64,000 bases of DNA from Ailurus styani (Eukaryota > Chordata > Mammalia > Carnivora > Ailuridae): contig LNAC01000278.1 of NCBI GenBank assembly GCA_002007465.1, positions 570,286 to 634,285 of the forward strand. The letters are read 5' to 3'. Every line of letters begins with the position of its first letter. The first letter of the stretch is position 1. Shown piece after piece: positions 35,052 through 47,800 of the stretch. A program made the position numbers and the translations under genes. The notes under the pieces are model-generated. The model was not told where the DNA came from and searched no databases. It saw only the letters and a program-made list of their open reading frames with translations.

Positions 35052-35231
35052 TAATTTTTTCAAAAGATTTTATTTATTTATTCATGAGAGACAGAGCGGA
35101 GTGGGGGGGAGGCAGGAAAAGCAGGCTCCCCAACTGAGCAGGGAGTCCAATGAGGAACTCGATCCCAGGACCACAGGATCAAGACCGGAGCTGAAGGCAG
35201 AAACTTAACGACTGAGCCACCCAGGCACCCA
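35052..35231 (-). repeat. CAN SINE, minus orientation, inside L1
   Basis: Flanked by CTTTTAAT on both sides; head end GAGCCACCCAGGCACCC. Confidence 0.92.
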
Positions 35232-35442
35232 CTTTTAATGTTCATTGGCTATTCATATGTTATCATTGGAGAAAAATCTGTTCTAACCTTTTGCTTATTT
35301 TTTATTGGGTTGTTTTATTATGAAGTTATGAGTTCTTTATGCAATCTGAATATGACTATTATAGACACAATTTACAAGTATTTTCTCATTCTGTAGGGTG
35401 TCTCTTCACTTTCTTGAGTGTCCTTTGAAGTGCAAATTAAAA

Positions 35443-35517
35443 NNNNNNNNNNNNNNNNNNNNNNNNNNNNNNNNNNNNNNNNNNNNNNNNNNNNNNNNNN
35501 NNNNNNNNNNNNNNNNN
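35443..35517. other. Assembly gap (75 N)
   Basis: Run of N between two copies of the same ~140-base L1 segment (35,298-35,442 and from 35,610). Confidence 1.
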
Positions 35518-35529
35518 AGTAAATTGATT

Positions 35530-35608
35530 GGGCGCCTGGGTGGCTCAGTGGGTTAAAGCCTCTGCTTTCGGCCCAGGTCATGATCTCAGGGTCCTGGGAT
35601 CGAGGCCC
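35530..35608 (+). repeat. Truncated CAN SINE head bounded by Ns
   Basis: Intact mustelid-type head (to GATCGAGGCCC) that stops at a single N (35,609). It follows TAAATTGATT; the same TAAATTGATT occurs without a SINE at about 35,756-35,765. Confidence 0.9.
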
Positions 35609-35831
35609 NTTTTTTATTGGGTTGTTTTATTATGAAGTTATGAGTTCTTTATGCAATCTGAATATGACTATTATAGACACAATTTACAAGTATTTTCTCA
35701 TTCTGTAGGGTGTCTCTTCACTTTCTTGAGTGTCCTTTGAAGTGCAAATAAAAAATAAATTGATTATGCCTTATTTTTCATCAGAAATATGTATTGGAAA
35801 TATTTTCCCCCGTCTGTGGCCTGTACTTTCA

Positions 35832-36694
<863 letters not shown>

Positions 36695-36799
36695 AAAAAG
36701 CTTTGCACAGCCAGTTTTAATTTTCCTGCTTTGTTCTAATTCCATACACATCAAAATAAGTTGAAATTTTCAACTAAAAAAAAAGACATTTCCTTCTAG

Positions 36800-37095
36800 G
36801 GAATGAAATTGAGTGTTTTATCAGGAAGAGTATATATGCTGGAAATCAATAGAATATTATCTTCAAATTGCTCAGGGAAAGTATTTGGAAACTTAGAATT
36901 CCATAATGTCAAATGATTACTTAAGATTGAGAACAAAATGAAGACATTTTCAGACAAACAGGACCTAGAAAGTTTACTCTGCCCAAAGACCTTCAGTGAA
37001 AGAATTACTAATGACACACTTAAGAAAAAAGCAGACTTAAATGGAGTAGGATGCAAGAATCAACAGTTAGGAAAGAAACAAGAAAAACAGAGCTG
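36800..37095 (+). repeat. Old L1/HAL1 fragment
   Basis: GAAGACATTTTCAGACAAAC, then a GAAAGAATTACTAATGAC block, follows the 3' part of old L1/HAL1 ORF2 coding sequence. Confidence 0.5.
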
Positions 37096-37699
37096 AGTCA
37101 AAGTAAGTAATGCATATTGTAAAACATGAAACTTTCAAAATAATGGACCAACAGACATAAAAATCTTGTATGACATTTTATACATTTATTCATTGTTGAG
37201 AGATACATATCAAAGTTTTGTTTGGCTTTTCTGGTAGTGAGACTATAACAGCCATATTCTATTTGGGGGATCTGCATAAGTTTTAGCTTTTTTTTTTTTT
37301 TAATGTAAAATATTATGTTTCCAACCTTACTTACCCTTGTCTCAACAGAAGCCATTCCTTTCTATCTGTAAGGGCAAGCTCTTTAAGAAAGTGTTTTCAT
37401 TGAATTTCTAAAGTTTACATATAAATTGTTCATCATTGAGTAAAAGCCTATTTACAAACAAGGCAAACAAAGGTCTCTGTCAGAATATCCACTCATTATC
37501 TCATCCTACTCTAAGGCTCATTTCTTCAAGGGAGCCTCCTAGCAGTAGATATTCCCTAGCCCCACTTCCTTCTATATGCCCCCAATCCTTCTTCCCCTTT
37601 GATCATTAACAGATGGACTCTTCTGCTCTTGTTCGTGTATAGATAGATCTCTCTCCCCTGGCCACATATGCTATATGCTCCTTGAAGACAGAGGTTCTT

Positions 37700-37790
37700 T
37701 ATTAGTGTCTGTCTGCCAATACCTTACACAGTGGCTGGCATATAGTAGCCATTTGATAAATCTTTGAATGAATGAATGCATGAATAGCTT
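37700..37790. repeat. L2 3' end fossil
   Basis: TGGCTGGCATATAGTAGCC and TTGAATGAATGAATGC are the L2 terminus pattern. Confidence 0.7.
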
Positions 37791-39690
37791 TATGGCTTGG
37801 ATATTTAAAAATTATTCATGATTTATTTTCAAATCACACTCAATTTGAGTTCAAATAGGTCAAAATCAATATAATACTCCAGGATGCTTTCAACTATTCA
37901 AACAACTCAAACAATATACAACATACTTTATTTTAATTAGGTAATTCATAATATTCATAATATAGGTGAAATTAAAGACTATTATAAATATTTATTAATG
38001 CTTTATATTTTTCCTGTAATTTATAATACACCATTATAGACACATAAAAGTAGAATGATCTAATGAAAACATTTTCCTAAGTGTATTTCTAATTCTGAAA
38101 ACTATAAAAAATATTAATGAAAGTTATGTTACAGAGTTTTCAAAAATATGACATATCCCATCAACAACTTTATGGGGAAATGACAGGTACAAGTTCTGGT
38201 ACATTAGCAAGTTAACTGTAAAAAAATATGTTTAGAATCATAAGTTGGTGTATTTGATTATGAAAACAAATGATTTAAATTCTCATTAAAACAACTTCAA
38301 ATTTCTCTAAATGTACAATTGGCAGAGAGATGAACTGTCAATCATTTCATTCCCCCAATACTGAAAATGCTGGGTGGAAAAGTTGGAAGAAAATCTGTTC
38401 AAGAATGAGATGTAATTAAATGAATTTTATACCTTTTATTACTGAAAACTGAGATCCTATTTCAGTTACTAGTTGGCTCTGGTAGGGAAAAGTCCGACAA
38501 TTCATTCGAAATAGAGTAACTTTATTTTCCATTTCACACATAGGTGTTTAAATGATCTCCTTTGAGAACAGAAAAATTATTAGCTACTTGTGAACCAATC
38601 TAGCACTGGCTATCCCTAAATGGATACTCTACTAGCGTACTGGCACAATGTGGTCTGCAGAATTTACACCATGTGAACATACTTTATAAAACATCTTGGT
38701 CCTTCTGGTGACTACAGTTTCTTGGATGAGAATATAAGCTAGACTCATCACAGAACAAATTCTAAGTTACAGTACATTGTGTTAATGTAAGGCTCCAGTG
38801 TATTTTGGAAATGTAATAGACTGTAGCTTCTTTTCATGTTTACTGGGAAAAAAACAAATTATATAAATTCTTTCTACCTTGAGTCATTGGATACACCTCT
38901 CCCCAGAAAACATATCTGTTATATAACTTAGCTTTCAGCTTTGAGCAATTATTTGGTAGTACTACTGTTCTTTATATTATGGCTTTTTAAACATTAAGTC
39001 CTTAAATATTTGAAAAGCATTCACCATATTCTGATAGTTTACAAAAAAAAAAGATGTGAACACTAGCTTGGAAAATTGTTAAATCTTGAAATATCATTTT
39101 TAAAAAAGTGGTAAATTTTTTAACAAAAATTTTAAAAAATGTTAATTTTTTAACAGAAATTAAAGGTACAGAAGTGAAACAAATAAAAAACTCATTTTAA
39201 AATTCCATCCATACATGATCCCTTTTACAAAATGAATCTATAATCATGCTTGTTTGTCAAGAGAAGAGAGGTATGGATCAATTAGTAACATAAGTTTTCT
39301 TTTTTTTTTTCATTTTCAAAATAACCCTTCAAACAATTTATTTTTATAAGTCTAGGGGTTTAAAAAGCAACAAATGTGATATAAAGTTCCCTCTTAAAAT
39401 ATCTTGACCAATTCACTGTTTAGGCTTAAATTAAAGTGAGCATTTGTTTAAAGACTTAACATTGTATGAAAAATGTTGCACATTTCCAAATAAAAAAGTT
39501 AACTATATACATTCAATAACATTACATACAGTTAATATAAAGGCTATATAAGGCTTTAGGAAGGTCTAAGTCTAAATGAATTTTAGCAAGTAAATCATCT
39601 GATTTCCTGATATAATTTTAATGGTCAAATTATCCAACCAGTAAACTACAAAACCTTATTTAGGAAAGGAAGAGTCTGGTGTATTTACCT

Positions 39691-39918
39691 TTTTTTTTTT
39701 TTTTTAAAGATCTATTTATTTGAGAGAGAGAGGGAGTCCCCCCACCCACGCATGCACCCACATGCGCTGGGGCAGGGGGAGAGGGAGAGAGAGAATCCAA
39801 GCAGACTCTGGGTCTGAGAGTTAGAGCCCTATGTGGGGCTTGATCTCATGACCCTGAGATCATGACCTGAGCCAAACCAAGACTCTGATACTTAACCAAC
39901 TGCACCACCCAGGTGTCC
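39691..39918 (-). repeat. CAN SINE, minus orientation, in probable GCLM 3' UTR
   Basis: Long T run and an insertion of CCCCCCACCCACGCATGC in the body; flanks share GTGTATTTAC. In the GCLM transcript it would be in sense orientation. Confidence 0.9.
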
Positions 39919-39998
39919 CTAGTGTATTTACTTTGAATATGGAACCACTTTTCTTTTAAGTTGAAAAAACTTGGACAAAATTAGTTTTATATATTAGT

Positions 39999-40200
39999 TT
40001 TTTAAAAAGATTTTATTTATTTGAGAAAGAGAGAGAGAAAGCGAGAGAGTGAGAGAGAGCATGAGCACGGAAGGAGGGGCAGAGGGAGAAGCAGACTTGC
40101 TGCTGAGTGGGTAGCCTGATGCGGGGCTTAATCGCAGGACCCCAGGATCATGACCTGAGCTGAAGGCAGACACTGAACCAACTGAGCCATCCAGGCACCC
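39999..40200 (-). repeat. CAN SINE, minus orientation, in probable GCLM 3' UTR
   Basis: Head end GAGCCATCCAGGCACCC; a GAGA-rich body. More diverged than the neighbour at 40,556. Confidence 0.9.
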
Positions 40201-40555
40201 TATAGTACTTTTTTTTTTTTTTTAAATAAACCATGTATTAAGACACATGGTTTAAAAGTACTGATTGACATACAAGAGACTTTTGAAGAACTTTTTAAAA
40301 TATCTGGGTTACAGATACAAATTTATAGAACTAAGGACACCTGTAGTCTAAATTAAAGGCCACACCTTGTTTATTTGCTATTTTCTGGTTCTTAAACTAA
40401 TGAAGAATTATAATAAATAATCTATAACCTCTTCTAAATCTAAAGTTTTGATTATATTATTTTGCTTTTAAATATAGTTAAGACCGTGTCTCAAAAACAG
40501 TTGTCTAAATAGACAATGTTGCCCTTGAATTAAAGATTTTTTCCACTCCTTTTCT

Positions 40556-40729
40556 GGGCGCCTGGGTGGCTCAGTGGGTTAAAGCCTCTGCCTTCGGCTC
40601 AGGTCATGATCCCAGGGTCCTGGGATTGAGTCCCGCATCGGGCTCTCTGTTCAGCAGGGAGCCTGCTTCCTCCTCTCTCTCTGCCTACTTGTAATCTCTC
40701 TGTGTCATATAAATAAATAAAATCTTTAA
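40556..40729 (+). repeat. Young CAN SINE, plus orientation, in probable GCLM 3' UTR
   Basis: Nearly consensus head. The flanking duplication is perfect and unusually long (over 20 bases, including CCACTCCTTTTCT) at about 40,532-40,555 and again at about 40,739-40,762 after the A tail. Confidence 0.95.
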
Positions 40730-41663
40730 AAAAAAAAAAAAGATTTTTTCCACTCCTTTTCTGGCTGTTAGTTCCTCCGAGTCGGTTATTAGCGGGGAAC
40801 AAATATTACATATTTTACTCAACTGATTCTGACTCTCTGTGCCCCCCTTCCCCCCAGAGCCCACAGTGCCCAGCACATGGTAAACACTCAATAATTATTG
40901 AATATACTTGAAGGAATAGCAAAATATTAAGGATGGATCAAGTATTAAAAAGAATCTGGAGATGATAACAGTTGCTTTTATAAAACCCCCAAATAATAAT
41001 TTCAAAGCTTCTAGTCTTTTTCAGATTTACTTTGGTTTGTCCTGGAAATAACAGCAAGGAAAATATGGCACAAGAATAGAAGATTAAATCATTATAGGTA
41101 AACTACAAGCTAGGACGGTTAAGTTTAAGTTTTCATTCATGTATTAAAGAAATGAATTTTACTTACACTACTAGTAGATCCCAGCTACTCCAGTTACTCT
41201 GGGATATAATCATCTTATCAATAACAGAAAAAATATTTTCCAGTATTTCAGTTTTTACAATTGTAATTAAATTGCTTACGTGATAGAATAAGAAGCCATT
41301 AATTAATTTTTGGAAATAAAAAATATGTATATACATTACCCTGATACCTAGGCCCAAAATATATCTAACAACAATTTTTCTTGATTTCTATTAGTCATAA
41401 AAATAAAGGAAAAATATATTGCAAATATTTTCTTTATAGACAATTTCAATTAGAAAACAATAGTTTAATGAAAACATGGGAGTGAACTGATATGGAGGCA
41501 AGAGAAGTATTCAAAACTTGACAGATAACATATTGTCAAATATAACTGAAGAATATCAGCCTCCATGACACCATTTACAAGCAGTAACTGATTTTTATAC
41601 ATCTCAACTTTATCTTATATTCAAGGAAAATACAAGTCAGTAGGTTATGATCCTAAGTCGTAG

Positions 41664-41833
41664 TTAAGAACCCCTTCTTTTAGCTTGTAAAATGTAGCCT
41701 TTGGATTTGATAATTCCTCTGCTTTTAACAATGACGGAGTACCGCAGTAGCCACAGGGGCACCCACTCCTGCGCCTGGATGTCAGGGATGCTTTCCCGAA
41801 GAGCTTCTTGGAAACTGGCTTCAGAAAGCAGTT
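41664..41833 (-). CDS. GCLM: GCLM coding exon 7 with stop
   Basis: 170 bases. Two bases complete the split Glu codon, then LLSEASFQEAL, EWVPLWLLRYSVIVKSRGII and GYILQAKRRGS. TAA at 41,664-41,666; acceptor TTTTTAAG|AA. Confidence 0.96.
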
Positions 41834-44800
41834 CTTAAAAACAAACAAGTAAAAACCCGAAGTGTTAAGTTTGAAAATAACAGCACTTTACCATGTAGGT
41901 AAGCACTGATATACAACAAAAGAAACAACTCAAAATCGAATATAAAATATGCTTTTCCTTCATGTGTGCTATGAATCTAGACCAGAATACCAAAAAGATC
42001 CAGAAGTGTTTTAGAAAGTCCCTACACCTCTATCCCAGCCTATTTCATTTACAACCTCTGGTGAGTGGAGCCTGCATTTTTTTTTTTTTAAGACTTTCAG
42101 ACAATTCTAATGTAGAGCCAGTGAAAATACAGGAAAGTACATACATAGAAGAAAAAGGGAATGTACCCAGAATCCTATCAACCAGAGACCGAGTACTTCC
42201 ATTGCCATGTATATCCTTCCAACATTTTTTCTGTACCTTTTCATATCTCAAAAACTGAAAGTCATGCTGTAGTTACAACCTAATTTACTTATCTTTTCAA
42301 CTTTTATTATAAATCTTCCCATGTAATTACATATTCTGTGGAAGCGTCATTTTTAATAATTATCCAGATACTACATTATATAGATATCATGATTTATACA
42401 TTTCCTCATTTTTGACCAAAAAACTTAGGTTTTTCCTAGTAATTTGCTAATAAAATAATGCTATGCTGAACATCTTTAAAATGCATGCCTGGCTATGGAA
42501 TGACAAAGTCAAGTACAAGTACATTTTGAAGGCTTGATAGACAGTATACTGCCAATTGTTTTCCAGAAAAACACTTCTACTACCAGTTGATAATGTTAGA
42601 GTGCCAATCAAACTAAATCCTCACAAGTACCAGCAATCATTTAAAAACTCTTTGGCAATGGTTATCTTTTTATCTGCATCTCTTTGATGAAATAATTATT
42701 CTCTAATTCCACGTTGATGTCCAAGCCCTTGACTCCTACTATCATTTTCACTAAAATGACTTTTTAAAAAATGAATCTAATTACTTATGAAAGTAATTAC
42801 TGAAGGGAGAAGCAAAAGTCATTATCTCCTATTCTGGTATCATTTAAATGGAAACTGATAAGAAAGTAAGGTTTTCAGACTGAAATACTACAATGCTACT
42901 ACCTGAAATCAAAAAGATAGTACGGTGTAGGGGGAAAGGCTCCCAATTCAGCCAGGACCAAGTCCAAGTTTAAACTTTGCCCGGTGCCAGCTGGGTGACC
43001 TTGGCTAGTTTCTTAAATTCTGAGGCTCTATTTCCTCCACAATAAACACCTAGTTTTAGCTGTTGTGAGGATTACAGATCATCCCTCTAAGGCATTTAGC
43101 ATGATGCCTAGCATTTGAGGAGCAAAAACTATTAAAACTCTTCCTCTTCCTACAAAACAGTGAAAAAATGAGAAAGGGGCAGACTGCTAAATAAGTAAGT
43201 ATGAAGTGTAAAACACTCTCCTCCTAGCTTTGGTACTTATCCTGTAAAATGTTGATAAAACACACTACAGAAGGCAGACAAGTCTTTCTCATTAATCAAA
43301 CAGTGTTTTTGATTGGCACCAAACATATAGGTCCTGAGAGTAATGATTAATAAAATACCTAATCAATTACCTATTCTAAGATGCTTAAATTTCAAATTAA
43401 ATTTTATCTGCTTCTCTTTCCAGATATTTACCCTCTTTAACTAAGTGGCTGTTTGGTACATTTTTTGCTGTAGTACACAAGATCTTATATGATACTATTT
43501 AGAATATCTTAAAAGATCTTTTTTGTGTAGCTTAATATTTATAAACTTCAACAGACTGGATATTCAGAAAATGATCCCTTCAATTTTTTTTCTCATTGAT
43601 AAGACAAAATACAGCTTTCTGAAACTAAATGCTTATATATTTTGGATTAACTATGAAGAAAAGCTCTAAGTAACATTTATCATTGTATAAAATTAAAAAT
43701 TAAATTTTAACAAGTAGCTTCTTTTAAGATAAAAGCTCGTGATCAATCAAAAAATGAAAATCTCAGTCTTACCTTTTGGATCATTATGAGTCAACAGCTG
43801 TATGTCAAATTGTTTAGCAAATGCAGTCAAGTCAGGTGGCATCACACAGCAGGAAGCAAGATTAACTTGGTTACTATTTGGTTTTACCTAGAAGCGAAAA
43901 AAAAATCATGACATTGCACTAAATTAAGTACTACAAAAAGTGGAAAGCAATAAAAGAACACAACTTTAGAAACTATGAAAGACTGTATTTTATAATGCTT
44001 AAAATTTATAAAACATTTTAATACGAATATATGTATTAATGTATGCTTTTTAAACTCATGTTAGTGGTAACAGGGAAAGGAAAGCTCTAGGAGAGGGGAT
44101 AAGGCCAATATAGTGCTATACCCTTAGAAACCCTCCTCCTGCAATCTAACACACTTGCCTCAGAAACAAACATGGTTCTAAGTGTGATGATTCCAGCTAA
44201 AGAGGGAATGGGTCTTAAAGGTAAAGAATCAAATAGAAATGATAAGAACATTTAGTGTTAAAGTATAAAATATGGTTATAAATCAGGCACATTTTGAAAA
44301 AGAATTAGATAATTTCTATTAGCTGCTCTGGTTTATTTACAGATACTTTCCAGATCACCCAAGTCTCTCCAGCAGAATCCTAGCCACATTCTGGCTATCA
44401 CCAAATCAAAGGGAGAAGGGACAATACTTTCTCTAAGGTCTTCCTGTCCATAAGAAACTGAAAGCTCTGCAAAGGAGAAGGCTGGGGATCAAGTAAAAGG
44501 AATAAAGAAAAATACAGAGTAAAAGTAAAACACTGGTAAGCAACTTCTCTAAACAATATTGTACGTTATTAGAGGCCAGAAAGTGGTGATTAATTTATGA
44601 CACCTATTCCTTATCAAATTCTATGAACCAAAAGTCTTTTATATCTTTAAATAAGAGCAAAATATTTGTTACATATGATATTCCCTTACCCAAGAAATCA
44701 GAACCAAGACCTAATCAAATCTAAAGGAAAATGTAATATTTTTATCACAAAAATTAAACCGAAGGATATAGCCTGAATTCATTTTGGCTATAAATGCTTC

Positions 44801-47800
44801 GGCACGCATTTTCTAGTGTTTTTGTCACTCCCTTTAAATGAGATTAATACTAAGGTCAATTAAGTATATATTTGAGACGAAAAAGGCCAGTGCTTTAGAT
44901 AAAGCTTGCCTCGAAACTCCATTTGGAATAGCGCCCCCCACCGTGAGTGTCCAGCAGGGCACTGAACAGTGTGAAGCAAAGACTAAACAACAGGCTCCTC
45001 CCAGAGTGCTTGTGATCTGTCTGTGCTTTACCTGTGCCCACTGATAGAGCTGTTCCAACTGACTTTTGTCTAGATCAGAGGTACCTATCGCAACAATCTT
45101 TTTGCTCTGAACCAAGTTTTCTAATTCCTCCCAGTAAGGCTGCAAATGCTCCAAGGAGAGATTAACTCCATCTTCAATAGGAGGTGAAGCAATGATCACA
45201 GAATCCAGCTGTGCAACTCCAAGAACTGAACAGGCTGATGTGAAGGAAAACACAATAGGATAAATATTTGCTACATAACGAAAACAAGTATTTCTAACGT
45301 CCCTCAAGTATCCCACTAAATTTTGTCCATACAGTTCACTAGTTTCCTAATATAGATTATTTCATTCAGTTTCATAATTTACATATCATTTAGAACACTG
45401 CCATCTCTTAAAAAAGTATAAGTCCCTGTTCATCTACTTGGTCTGTGTGGCAGACTGGTCAGTTTCTTTGACCTGTTTCCTTCCTAGGGACTCACAGCTC
45501 TGACAGCCCTTCTGGGGAACAGGCCTCCTTGTTTCCGAGGCCCCAGGAATTTTTCGGTAGCTTATCTTCAAATTTTCTTCTAAGAAACTTAGAATTTTCT
45601 TGTACTAGTATGTACAAGATACATACTAGTATCTTGTATGGATGATCACAAGAATTCTGATCTCATATTCTGTAATTGGTAGTCAGTGCAAAGAATAGTC
45701 TTGAGACTCTGGGTCCTAATCTATATTTATAGAGGTAGATAATTTAATTTCTGTAAAAATAATTTAAAGGGTTTATTTTAAAGATTTTATTTATTTATTT
45801 GACAGAGGGAGAGATAGCGAGAGAGGGAACACCAGCAGGGGAAGTGGGAGAGGAAGACATAGGCTTCCTGCCGAGCAGGGAACCCAATGCAGGGCTAGAT
45901 CCCATGGTTCTGGGATCATGATCTGAGCTGAAGGCAGTCGCTTAATGACTGAGCCACCCAGGCACTCCATAAAGGGTTTATTTTAAATGATTATTGTTCA
46001 TTGCATAGTTATAGTAAAGAGCTAATTATTTAGGTGTTCAATACCTGTAATACTGGAAGAATGTTTTAAAAGAAAAAATGTTGAATTTTAGTATCACAAT
46101 AATTTAACCAAGTGCTGAACAAAGATGAGAGTGTTTGTTTTGTTGTGGTGATGGTGGTCACTGGGTTTCATCTATAGTACTATAAGGGCTAAGAATATGG
46201 TTAAGGAAAACTTCATCTCCAAACATATAGTTAACAATTATGTTACATCTTTTACATTCCTCATATATATCAAAATATGAACCTACATAAATCAGTATGA
46301 TCTGATAGAAGCCTTAAGGAATTAGGCTAGAACTTTAAAAAATAGAATTGGAATGAGCTCATCTTTTTCACCTGGTCCTGAACATATGCTATAACTAATA
46401 CATCTACACTAATTTAAAGTTATGAAGGTTGGGTGCCTGGGTGGCTCAGTTGGTTAAACATCTGCCTTTGGCCCAGGTCATGATCTCAGGGTTCTGGAAC
46501 TGAGCCCCGCATCAGGCTCCCTGCTCAGCGAGGAGCCTGCTTCTCCCTCTCGCACTCCGCCTGCTTGTGTTCCTTTTCCTCTGTAAAATAAATAAAATCT
46601 TGAAAAAAAAAAATAAAGTTATGAAGGTAAAAAGTTAAATTTTTGCTTACCCATGTCAACTGCATTTCTCATGGATGATGAAGAGTTTGATCCTACAATG
46701 AACAGTTTTGCTGGATAACAAAAGAAAACAAAACTGATTACTACATTTTGGTAATATTCTACTAGACAGTATCAACACTGCCAACAATACTAAGTTGACA
46801 GAGAATCCTGAGTTATTTTTCCTTTCCTAGTCACATAATTTTATGGTTTTCATTTTAAGACATGAAAGTACCTTTCCATCGTAATTTTTAAATTACATGC
46901 CAATTGCCAAAAAATATCCACTTGTCAAAACAAAAACCGAATATTAATTTTCCATTTGTTAGAAGGCAGGTCATATAAATACACAAATTACGCGAAATGT
47001 ACATTTTTATGAATTAAATATTAATGGAAATGGAACATATTATACACATTCTCCAATAAACTAAAATAAAAGGCTATGCTAAAATTGCTTGTAACGTGAA
47101 GAAAAACGGAAAGAAAAACTCCACAATCCTACCTTCCTAATATAGTCATTTTAAGTTTTAGACATTAGCTTCTAGCTTTTGGTCATATGGAGCAGGGTAT
47201 AACATTTATTCTACTTCTATTTAGTTTACCTTTATGTAATTTTTTTACATCTTTATGAAACATTTAGTTCTCTTGACTTTTTTTTATAATAGTAATATAT
47301 ATTCACTCTAGAAATGAGAAAACTCAAGGGGAGGGGCGTTGAGGGATGGTGTAACTGGGTGAAGGGCCTTAAGAAGGGCACATGATGTAACAAGCACCGG
47401 GTCTTACATAAGACTGATGAGTCATTGAACTCCACCTCTGAAACTAGCATTATATCTTAATTAACTGAATTTAAATTAAAAAAATGGGGGAAAAAATAGA
47501 AATGAGAAAAACCCAAGAGGAGAAAGACAGACTAAAAAAAATTTGCCAACAGTTTCATCACTGAAAGCACTGTTTAGATTTTTGTATACTCAATTTTTAA
47601 TGAATAATTTTACATACTCATTTTTAATGGTTAAACACTATTCTGTAATTTTGATAGGGTGTAACTCAAATGATTTCCTACTTTTTGAACATTTACATTA
47701 GTTCCAGTTTTTTGTTATCACACACAATGCTAAAATAAACATCTTGGTAACTTTGTTCAAGTTTCTGCTGAAGCATTTCCCAAGGACAAATGGTCAGAAA

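Larger units (their letters stand above)
37800..41663 (-). other. GCLM: Probable GCLM 3' UTR and downstream flank
   Basis: Human GCLM makes transcripts with short and with multi-kilobase 3' UTRs (from memory), so much of this stretch is probably transcribed. Minus-strand AATAAA hexamers occur at 38,521-38,526, 38,435-38,440 and near 37,928; none can be singled out. Three SINEs (39.69-39.92, 40.00-40.20, 40.56-40.73 kb) and an L2 terminus (~40,855-40,925) interrupt it. The remainder is AT-rich unique sequence. Confidence 0.5.

Noticed and set aside
44834..45316. 160-codon frame considered as a small single-exon gene
   Set aside because: It is GCLM exon 5 read through both neighbouring introns; consensus splice sites bound the homologous part.
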